A DNA stretch of 64,000 bases from Glandiceps talaboti (Eukaryota > Hemichordata > Enteropneusta > Spengelidae). Within the stretch, counting starts at the first letter, position 1; the number at the start of each line of letters is the position of its first letter. The stretch is taken from the NCBI RefSeq assembly GCF_964340395.1, contig NC_135558.1, positions 2,909,501 through 2,973,500 on the forward strand, in the 5' to 3' direction. The position numbers and the translations under genes were made by a program. This document shows positions 42,601-55,103 of the stretch, piece after piece. The notes under the pieces were generated by a model. The model had not been told where the DNA came from and did no database searches. It saw nothing but the letters and a program-made list of their open reading frames with translations.

Positions 42601-45600
42601 CTGGATGGAAAATTACCACAACTTATTAATCATATTTCAACTCATAACTTCAACAATTTAATTGCTCATCTCATTTCAAATTCAACAGAATCACTCAAAT
42701 TTTTAAAACTATTTTTTTTACACTACATTTTGTCAAATCATCAACATTTCTAAAATTACATGTCAAACAAAGGAAACACATGATATAGAACAGTGTTCAT
42801 CCAGAGTAGATAACACATACTAGTATGAGGTTTATGCTGCAGAATCCCATTCTATTCATATCCAAAACCTAACTCTACAACTCATTAGTATGAATACAAA
42901 ATGTGTATGTATGGACTAGGGAGGGGGGGGGGCAGGGGGAAGGGGTCTGACACTGATCACTGAGAGGTGATGTTGATAGAAAACTAGGCACTAACACATG
43001 TATACATGGATTATTACTAGTTTAAACAGATCAATTTTGCATGGGAAAAATTGTCATGTCTTTGAACAATGAAACTAGAACACAATAAATCATGAAATGA
43101 CTTACTTATTACACTTCTAGGGCTACATATTAGTGTTCATACTTTGTTTAATAAGCTTACATACCATGACATATTACCCTGGCAGTTGATATCAAGCCTT
43201 TGGTTTTCTAAGATAGACACAAACTAAACTATTGTTGCAACATGTTCATACAACAGTGATATAAGCTATTGACTGAATGTTGGTTTAATTACAGTCTCAG
43301 TAGGGAGGTGTCTCTGAAAACTAGTTTATTTAGAGTTCCATGAATTTGCAATGCTGTTTTGGGACTTCCAATGTTTACACTACGTTGATCACAATGGCAC
43401 AACAGAGGAACTGCTATCACCCACTTTTGTAAGCTTCCACATTGAAGAACAATAGATTTAGTTTGTGTCTATCTTATTCTTAGTAAATGTGAAGGCTGGA
43501 ATACCAGTGTTGTAATAATATCTATTTTATATAGGGTTTGGAAGGTGGAAAACAATAAATTATGAAGTAAACTTACTTTTTACATTTCTCACAGCTGTAC
43601 ATATTGTCTCCTTTCAAATCATCCGCTGCAAAGAATGCTGCCAGACAGTCTTCTAATGTAACATGTGGACCCCATATCCATCTAATCAAATAAACATCAA
43701 ATATTACTGGATCAAAGTCTCTTAATCTCCTTTCTTCATATTCCATTTTGATATGCATATTTTTGAAATAAAAATTACCATCTTACAGTCTTGATTCACC
43801 ATATGTCGAAAGAAGTAATATCTGGTATTGTTACCAGCTATGTATATTCAAGCATAACATAATTTGGTCTTATAATCTCAAAAGTTTCATCGTGGTCACT
43901 GATTGTGACCTTTGACACCAACACTGCTGAAAAATATAACAACTTTGTGTTCAGAATGGAAATCTTCTTTTCTAGGTATATAGGTAAATACAAGGCTATT
44001 TTATATACTCGGGTAGAATCTAAAATCAGACTGTCGTCGTCCATGAAATGCATTGAGTGCATGTTGATGTCTAAAGTGGTTGTTAAGAGTCAATATTATG
44101 GTAATTCCTCCTAGAGTTTATCAAGTCATCGTTCAAATGACTGAATACTAAAACCGTAGACTGTGGCAGACTGTTCCAAGTATTCTGTACAACACTTACC
44201 CTTTAAACCAGTCAAACATCCATGAAAACCAACCCTGTGTGTTATATGCATCTGTACAACTGCCAACCTTCATTGGTGTATTCTGTACAGCATGTATACG
44301 TGCTAAATCATCTTTGCCTGTAAAAGTTTTTTAAAAAAACATCAAAGTATAACATTATAAGTAAGAAACAGACCTTTCAGATTTAATATATAGATAGATT
44401 ATTCTCATTGACACAAAGGATAAAGAAAACTTTATTTCTATCAAAGTTAATTTTTTTTCCAAACACAAAGTTGAAAATATTATTTATACCTGAAATGTTT
44501 GACAACACAATTCAGTCTTCATTATTCAACAGATTGACCCACAATTCGGAGTTCATGACCTTACTAACATGTGAGCATAATAAGGGGTCAAATGTCAAAG
44601 GTACTTGATTGTTATAGCAATATTTCACCATACAGAAGTTGTTCCAGGATGTTGCCTTTCTCCAAACAGATATACTAACCGTGGCACATTTATCAACATA
44701 TGTTACATTGTGGCAATCTTAAAATAAACAGCAAGATTGCCACAATGTAACATATGTTGATAAATGTGTTAGTATATCTGTCTGGTGATGCTATTCAAAA
44801 ACAAATACTACAGGTTGCTATATACAATATTTTCAGGATAGCTCATTTTAAGTTTAACTACAGAATATCATTTCCTTCCATCTGGTAGACATTTTTGATG
44901 AATGATTTCCTTATTTCATCTGCTGTGCAGCTTTGAAACAATGCCTTTTATAGGTAGCTATGTATTCTTACCTGGTATAGGCAGTGAAAGATAGCTGTGT
45001 ATTCTTACCTGGTATAGGCAGTGAAAGATAAGTATGTATTCTTACCTGGTATGGGCAGTGAAAGATCTTGAAAAGTTTCTTTGGTACTTGATAACTGAAA
45101 GGAATAACACATGACTTATTTGAATGATTCCTAAAATGATGGTGCAATGATGCAAGAAGGTCTGAAGTACCTAACTTTAGACTACTAAGTTTCTATGTTA
45201 TTCAGTCCTCAGTTACTTTTTTACATTAACATATTAGACAGATCAGAGGGTGGGAGGGGGTTGAGAGTGGGGGAGAGGCTCAGACTGGGGTTGAATACTT
45301 AACTGGTAGAAGTACATGCTAATACAATACAACAATCCTCTACCTATAATCCCCAAGTCTCCACATCAACTCAGTCCAATGGTTTCTACATTACTTTTTA
45401 AATATTTTTTTGCCAACTTGATATCTTACAGAAAGTTTGAGAAGACAGACATTTACAAGAAAAAACTGTGGAAGACACCTAGTGATTAGACACAGAGTTA
45501 TTTGTACTCACTGTATCACATGTCAGACATTGCACTGAACTAAGTATCTTTCCATCAAACACATCAGATATAATGCTTCTATATGTGATCGGCTTTTTCT

Positions 45601-46812
45601 TCTTCCGGTTTCCTATAATTGAGATCAAAAGACAAATTGAAAATATCAACTCTCTATGAAAGATGTAGAACAATATCTATGAATCGGTATATCTTAAAAT
45701 ATACTTTATTACACATTTTATTTTCATTTTTACATTATAAATAATAACATCTCACTTGGTTATTTTATGTCCATACATGACTAAAATGTTAGTCCAAGGA
45801 TGAAGCATATTATGCTATATTTAAGTTACAAAGGATACAAAATTTATCCAGAAAAGTTTGAATTTTACAAAATGGATCAAAATATCAAGTTATATGATTG
45901 ATAAATATGACAATGGTGGGTGGGTGGGTGGGTGGATGGATAGATGGGTGGGTAGGTAGGTGGGTGATGGATGGATGGATGGATGGATAGATGGGTGGAT
46001 AGGTAGGTAGGTAGGTAGGTGGGTGATGGATGGATGGATGGATAGATGGGTGGATAGGTACCGGTAGGTAGGTAGGTGGGTGATGGATGTGTGATGGAAT
46101 TGATATGTGTTTTATATAAAGGACTAACAGACATACACAATTAAACACTGATAAACTAACCTTGTTCCATTCTGTTCACAATGCCATCCCTTGCCGGACT
46201 TATACTGTTTTTTTCATCCATAGTTTTCACAGATTCTGTAGATTTGAGTGGTTTCTTCACATCACTGGCCTCAGTTACATTCTTCATGTCACAACTACAT
46301 TTCTCACACAGAACTCGCTCCCCTGATCCCCCTGGCAACGCACCATCACATTCCACAGCATCCTTCACTTCTGATTTACTTTTTTTGCCTTTACTTTTCT
46401 TGTTGTTTTTCTTAGCTGGGCTGCTAGCTTTGGGACATGCTCTGTCATTGATACAATGTTCACATATGTAAATATCAGATGGATTGATGACATCATGGAC
46501 ACCACTGAGGTCATGTGATCTTGCATCATCATCTGATAGGGTGGCTGAATCACGTGACCTTTGCCTTCTATGACTTTGAGGTGGTACATGTATTTGTGAG
46601 TCATCATCATCCTTTTCACTGTCTTTCAAGAAAACTGGTTCCTTCAGCTCCTCATGCATTCTATCCATTAAACATCTCAAGAATTCTTGCGTATCCTGCA
46701 AACAGCAAATTATTGATTATTTTCTCAAGCAAAGATTCCTGTAAACTTTTTGGGGGCTGAACAAAATTTAGCTAATTAATATACACATACGTTTGCTAAA
46801 TGTGAGACAGAC

Positions 46813-46847
<35 letters not shown>

Positions 46848-46914
46848 TACAGACAGATGGACAGACAGACAGACAGACAGATCAGAGTAAACTGATAAAT
46901 ATACAAATATGACC

Positions 46915-46993
<79 letters not shown>

Positions 46994-49900
46994 CTTTTAG
47001 CCAACAGGAGTAAAAAAAAATGTACTTCACAAGAAAAGAAATGACTAACTAGACACAGTAAGTTGAGGAAAGACAAATGAAGGCAAGTGAAATGTTAGTA
47101 GTCACTGTATACAGTAACCTACCTGTTGTGCAAATCCTCTAAACATTGGGTAGACAAGTTTCATACCATGAACCAGAGTTGAAGGTACCACATAGCTTGG
47201 TCTGAGAAAAGAATGTTACATTTTACATTAAGTTAAATCTTTGAACTCAATATTAATGATCTTCACATTGTATATAAAATCTGTCTAGTTGATGTAATAA
47301 ATTATTGGCAAAAATAAATTGTATGCAAACATTGTTTTGCTGACCTTGTTATTAATACTGGTAATAGGTTTTATTCATTCTGAAATTTGTTGACTGGTCG
47401 CCACTGATGAGCACTCAAGTGCCTCAGTTTTAGAGCAGGGAGAAATGGGAGTATCCAGGGTAAATCTTTGTTGTTTGGTAGGTCAAACTAAGCATTACCC
47501 TTCTTACATACAGCCCTGGTCATTTTTTTATAATCAAACCAATCCTGAAGAGGTAAGAGGCAAATGAGCTAACTGCTTCATCACCAACAACCCTTTAATA
47601 TCAAACTATAGAACAACCTACCAATTCTATTTAACACTGTCTCAATTCACATTTACATTGTCAACTTACCTTCTACTATCCCACATTTCCATTGTCAACT
47701 TACCTTCTACTATCCCACATTTCCATTGTCAACTTACCTTCTACTATCCCACATTTCCATTGTCAACTTACCTTCTACTATCCCACATTTCCATTGTCAA
47801 CTTACCTTCTACTATCCCACATTTCCATTGTCAACTTATCTTCTACTATCCCACATTTCCATTGTCAACTTACCTTCTACTATCCCACATTTCCATTGTC
47901 AACTTACCTTCTACTATCCCACATTTCCATTGTCAACTTACCTTCTACTATCCCACGTTTCCATTGTCAACTTACCTTCTACTATCCCAATTTCCATTGT
48001 CAACTTACCGTCTTCTATCCCACATTTCCATTGTCAACTTACCTTCTACTATCCCACATTTCCATTGTCAACTTACCTTCTACTATCCCACATTTCCATT
48101 GTCAACTTACCTTCTACTATCCCAATTTCCATTGTCAACTTACCGTCTTCTATCCCACATTTCCATTGTCAACTTACCTTCTACTATCCCACATTTCCAT
48201 TGTCAACTTATCTTCTACTATCCCACATTTCCATTGTCAACTTACCTTCTACTATCCCACATTTCCATTGTCAACTTACCGTCTTCTATCCCACATTTCC
48301 ATTGTCAACTTACCTTCTACTATCCCAATTTCCATTGTCAACTTACCGTCTTCTATCCCACATTTCCATTGTCAACTTACCTTCTACTATCCCACATTTC
48401 CATTGTCAACTTACCTTCTACTATCCCACATTTCCATTGTCAACTTACCTTCTACTATCCCACGTTTCCATTGTCAACTTACCTTCTACTATCCCAATTT
48501 CCATTGTCAACTTACCGTCTTCTATCCCACATTTCCATTGTCAACTTACCTTCTACTATCCCACATTTCCATTGTCAACTTACCTTCTACTATCCCACAT
48601 TTCCATTGTCAACTTACCGTCTTCTATCCCACATTTCCATTGTCAACTTACCGTCTACTATCCCACATTTCCATTGTCAACTTACCTTCTACTATCCCAC
48701 ATTTCCATTGTCAACTTACCGTCTTCTATCCCACATTTCCATTGTCAACTTACCTTCTACTATCCCACATTTCCATTGTCAACTTACCTTCTACTATCCC
48801 ACATTTCCATTGTCAACTTACCTTCTACTATCCCACATTTCCATTGTCAACTTACCTTCTACTATCCCACATTTCCATTGTCAACTTACCTTCTACTATC
48901 CCACATTTCCATTGTCAACTTACCTTCTACTATCCCACATTTCCATTGTCAACTTACCTTCTTCTATCCCACATTTCCATTGTCAACTTACCGTCTTCTA
49001 TCCCACATTTCCATCGTCAACTTATCTTCTACTATCCCACGTTTCCATTGTCAACTTATCTTCTACTATCCCACATTTCCATTGTCAACTTACCTTCTAC
49101 TATCCCAATTCCCATTGTCAACTTACCTTCTACTATCCCACATTTCCATTGTCAACTTACCTTCTACTATCCCACGTTTCCATTGTCAACTTACCTTCTA
49201 CTATCCCACATTTCCATTGTCAACTTATCTTCTACTATCCCACGTTTCCATTGTCAACTTATCTTCTACTATCCCACATTTCCATTGTCAACTTACCTTC
49301 TACTATCCCACATTTCCATTGTCAACTTACCTTCTACTATCCCACATTTCCATTGTCAACTTACCTTCTACTATCCCACATTTCCATTGTCAACTTACCT
49401 TCTACTATCCCACATTTCCATTGTCAACTTACCTTCTACTATCCCACATTTCCATTGTCAACTTACCTTCTACTATCCCACATTTCCATTGTCAACTTAT
49501 CTTCTACTATCCCACATTTCCATTGTCAACTTACCTTCTACTATCCCACATTTCCATTGTCAACTTACCTTCTACTATCCCACATTTCCATTGTCAACTT
49601 ATCTTCTACTATCCCACATTTCCATTGTCAACTTACCGTCTTCTATCCCACATTTCCATTGTCAACTTACCGTCTTCTATCCCACATTTCCATTGTCAAC
49701 TTATCTTCTACTATCCCACATTTCCATTGTCAACTTACCGTCTTCTATCCCACATTTCCATTGTCAACTTATCTTCTACTATCCCACATTTCCATTGTCA
49801 ACTTACCTTCTACTATCCCACATTTCCATTGTCAACTTATCTTCTACTATCCCACATTTCCATTGTCAACTTACCGTCTTCTATCCCACATTTCCATTGT

Positions 49901-51803
49901 CAACTTATCTTCTACTATCCCACATTTCCATTGTCAACTTACCTTCTACTATCCCACATTTCCATTGTCAACTTATCTTCTACTATCCCACATTTCCATT
50001 GTCAACTTATCTTCTACTATCCCAATTCCCATTGTCAACTTACCTTCTACTATCCCACATTTCCATTGTCAACTTACCGTCTTCTATCCCACATTTCCAT
50101 CGTCAACTTATCTTCTACTATCCCACATTTCCATCGTCAACTTATCTTCTACTATCCCACATTTCCATTGTCAACTTATCTTCTACTATCCCACATTTCC
50201 ATTGTCAACTTACCTTCTACTATCCCAATTCCCATTGTCAACTTACCTTCTTCTATCCCACATTTCCATTGTCAACTTCTGATAACTTTTACAGACTGCT
50301 GGTTTGGAGTCCGTCTTGACAAAACCACCACAGTCCAGAAAGAAATGACACAAAGGAGGACTGCAAAATACAATGTTAAAATAAACTATTATGATATGCT
50401 CTTATCTTATGTATTTGTCCTATTTGTAATATTCTTAAGGAGGTCTGAGTACTATAAATTTACTGTCACTATGTTGTCAAAAAACTTTTACTTTTACCAA
50501 TGTTCAGCCATTAAGTTCAAAGGTCGTCAGGTATGCAGATGTTGGTGAAATGCTGTTTGTACATTGACAAACATGATATGCCAAGTCACCTTCACTATAT
50601 ATCTATCCCAAGTTACAACCATCATGTTAAATCTATCTTACATGCATGACTTCACAGTTCACCTGATGAAAAAAGTCTTTGTAAATCAAGTAAATTTCTG
50701 ATCAGAAGCAAAATATTTCTTCCCACTGATACAAATTCTTGAAACTTTAAGTGCATGAGTACCAGGAAGCAAGGTGAGAGGTATGTCTCTGTACATCCAT
50801 TGATGCTCACTGCAATCATGGGATATGTTGCTTGAACATGTCTAGTTTTTGAAAGCATGCGACCCTGAGATTCCAGTGTGTGCACATGAATCAGATGCCT
50901 TGCTAATGCAATACAGTAATAATGCAATGACTAGATATACATACCAGTTGGAGAGTGCTTGCAGGGCTGCATTAAGGTAACATGTATTTCCCATATTCTT
51001 CAATCCAGTAAGTCCTACAAACACAATACAGAGCAAATGAGGACAATAATAATAATAATAATAATAATCTTTATCTATACTGGATAGTTCTTTAAGCATA
51101 TAAACACTTGTCTCCCAAGAAGTTCTTGGGAGACAAGTGTTTATATGATTAAAGAACTATCCAGTGTCCAGTGAGGGCCATCCCTCATGGGTTCATGTTA
51201 ATGCAGGAGGAAACCGGAGTACCCAAGGAAAACCTGCATTGTTTGGTAGAGTCAAACTGAACGACACTCTTCTTACTTACAGCGTGGTAAATTTAATCGA
51301 ATCCTGAATGGGGTTCGAACCCCGACCGCAGTGGTAAGAGGCAAGTTGTTTAACCACTCGGCCACCGACAACCCTCATTGAATTCAAAACATCTGGTTAT
51401 CTAACAAATCACAGTGAACAACTCTATACATTACCAGTGTATATCAATACCAATCGATCATTTGTCACTAGACTATGTATCAGTAATGAATTATTGCAGA
51501 CATCAAACTATGAGTAAACATGACAAAGGCAAGTATATGTACAACTGTGGACTCACCTCGTGGTTTAATGTTGTCATTGTCATCTAAATCAGAATCATCA
51601 TCATTATCCACTGTTGATGGAGGAGGAAGAGGTGGCGGCAGTGATCTATACCTGATAGCGAAATAATAGCATATATGTCATGTTTTATCTTGAAATTCTA
51701 AATTGTCAGTTTTGGTTAAAAGATTTGTTTTATCAACTATAACAATACAATGCAATGTCCAAGTGTCTGTGTGTCTGTCTGTGCATGTTTGTCTGTCCAT
51801 CCA

Positions 51804-51865
<62 letters not shown>

Positions 51866-54800
51866 TATGTGTCTCTCCATCTGTCTGTCTCTGTAAATAG
51901 CTGTCCTTTCTTTCTGTCTGTATTCCAATCAATGTTTATTCGTAATCTCTCCGTATGTCCCTGTCTCTTACTCTGGCTTGCTGTCTCATTTCTCTGTATA
52001 TACACATACTTTTTTATACCATTGACAGGTCATTATAGGGATTACTATCTTACCTGACTGTTGTTTGCTTTCTCTGTTCCAAGACAGTCTTAAAATCTGG
52101 GTAGTTATTCCTAGGAAACACTTCAGTTTCACATTCATAACACCACACTCTCATTGTGGTCAGATTAATGGTCAATGGATGGTCAGTTTTCTATGGACAA
52201 AACATAACTTGTCAGATTAATGGTCAATGGACAAAACATTGGAACAATAAGTAACACCTTCAAAGTAACATAACAGTAAAGGTTACTCTAACTACAATGA
52301 TTTAATGTGATTACCACACAGTGGCAGGCTCACCATGGCAACAATTTAACATCATATTTACTAACAACAAACTAGCAACTGTTTGTTTTGTTTATATAAT
52401 AATTAATCCTATTATGAAAACCTGTGCAGGCATTTATGGCCACATAAGTACAAATGTAATATCATATATTAAAGAAGCTAACACAACCTGAACAGTTTGA
52501 GTATACAACAATATGCAGTCTTTGATGATGATAATATCATAGCATTGATACTATTTACACAGTCAGCAGAACATCAAGGTAGAATGCACCTATCGATAAT
52601 CTTTCATTTTCCCATAGAGTTAACATAATATTCGGCGGCCATATTGGATTCTAAAATGATTAAATTTTGATATCATTTTGATCTCTTTTTGAAAATTTGT
52701 ATGATGACCCCTGACCTTTTCCCTTGACTTAAATCAGAATGGCTTGGATTATTATTGTACAAGGTAACAGCAACATTTTATGGCTTCATATCTTATTCAC
52801 ATACTAAGTTCACATTACATCATTTTACACATACTTTTTATGAAGCTTACCTTTGTATGGTCAGTGCTGTGATCAACAGCTGATTCCCCACACCCAACAT
52901 ATCCACATCCATCCTAATGAAAAGAAGAGGAAATGAAACTTCTTCAGCAACAACAAATATTTATTGTTTCCAGAATATGACTGTGAAAGTGGTTAGATGT
53001 TGCACAATGACAATAACAATAACAATAACAATAACAACAATAACAATAACAATAACAATAACAACAACAACATATCAACGTTGCAAACTCATTGTGAGAA
53101 AGGGTGTCACAAAAGTCAACAATAAATAAAATACATGAGTTCTTAGCCTACAGACTTAGCTATTTGGCCTGACAATGGCGATCACCTGAACAGCAAGTAT
53201 GTTGTGTCAGATATCCAAGTCTCTGGGCTAACAAGATCTCTTGTACTACCACTTGGGATTTAGAAACAGACATGTTTACATTTGTAAAACAAATCACTTG
53301 TCCTTCAATCCTTTAATGAGCACAATGAGATTAGTAGTGTGGACACTAAAGAAGGCAAGTGAATTCAAATGAAAACTTATACTCACAGAATCACAAATTT
53401 GCTCTAAGCAAATCCCACATTTTCACAAACATCTCGTGAGCATCGCCAGGGGTGTACTACAATGGGCTATTCTCAAGTGTAGAAGTCTTATCAGCTGTAG
53501 TAATTTACAGCTGGGATTTTGATGCAAGAAAATTGATTTGTTTGAAACAAATCTCTGTTTCTACACCCCACATGCTTCCATGATGAACATACAAAATGTG
53601 AACTAGTATTTTTCATTAAACCATGGAAGATATTTTGTTTATAAAAAATATCAATCAACCTGTCCTAGTCAGTCTAAAGATAAAATGATAACGTATCAAT
53701 CACCCTGTCATTGACAGTGTAATAAATGAATATCATACCTGTAAACAGGCCCATAGATTTGGTCCTCCAGCATCACATGATTTGCAGCTACCCTGTGGGA
53801 TTGTAAAAAGACACGATAGGTTACAGTATTCATAGTAACTGTCTGTCTTGACACTATGAATACAAACTATGCTAAATAACACCTAAATAGAATCGTTTGT
53901 ATTCTAAAACTGTTTTTGTGAATACTGTAATATTTTGTACAATCAATTAACCAAACATGTAATGTTTTATATGAAATATTGCATTTATAACAATATACGT
54001 AGTGCAATGTGGTAAACACTTGTCTTTAGTCTACTGAAGTTATTGACAGGATCGAACTGAATTATAATGAGAAATTGTTTGCTGTATTGACCATAATATT
54101 GATGGGACCTCGTAACAATGAACACCTCTTTCTCAAACTTTGACAATAATTTCAACAACAAAAGCTATCTCCTATATGTACATCTGTTTAGTAATTATAC
54201 ATACAATTGTTGTTAGTTGTTTTCTGACTGTGTAATCAGTGTTAATTTGAGCAACTACAGTCACAACATTTTTTATGATATGCAATTCGATCCTTTTGAA
54301 ATTGAGTGGCTAGACTCGATTAGTTTTCCAAAAACTATTTTCTAGTCTCTCACCCACAACTTGAAATCGTTTTCCTTTTGGATGTTATCATTTATTTCTT
54401 TTCTGTATGTTTATTTCTTGTGGGGAATAAATTTCAATTCAATAATTAGATATGCATCACACAACATATAAAGTTGTAAAATACTATCTTCTCTAAATGG
54501 TTTATTTCTATGCTCAACCTAGCTGTGTTGACATGTTATAAATTATATACATTATATTGTATGCATATAAACTGTGCATTCTGCCATTGCCTCAGTGAAG
54601 ACACACAATTGACATTTCATGTTGAAATATTCATATATTTGTACAACAATTAGATATTCCTTGGTATTTTCCTTCATTTGGGTATCTTTACAGCAATTAG
54701 ATATTCCTTGATATTTTCCTTCACTGGGTGCGGAAAATGAGGAAAACACAAGTGGTGTACATGCAAGGGGAATTATTACTATGAGTCAAAGATGAGTGGT

Positions 54801-55030
54801 GACAAATCCCTTATGCCAAATATATTTTCTGGCTTAATGAAGAAAAACATTAGGAATTATATAGTTATACCCGCACAAGCATAATTCATGGAAAATTGGG
54901 AAGAGTTAGGACATTCTCACTTTGGACATTTTTTAGCACCTCAAAATAAATGACATAGCATTATTCTTTGTCATGACATAGAACATCCACTTTATTAATC
55001 CTATATTTTTACTCAATGCATTCAACTTGG

Positions 55031-55103
<73 letters not shown>

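Noticed and set aside
47658-50548. Three overlapping plus-strand open frames of 874-940 codons with repeats such as [14 protein letters not shown]
   Set aside because: They arise because the 34-bp satellite unit contains no stop in any plus-strand frame. They lie antisense to the USP gene and have no domain or splice context.
51080-51164. Possible microRNA precursor (85-base hairpin)
   Set aside because: The loop is only about one base and the stem nearly perfect, unlike a microRNA precursor, and it belongs to the SINE.
51290-51375. Possible tRNA gene with A and B boxes
   Set aside because: The tRNA-like head runs into a SINE body with an ATT tail and has a relative at 47390-47595, so it is a SINE and not a tRNA gene.
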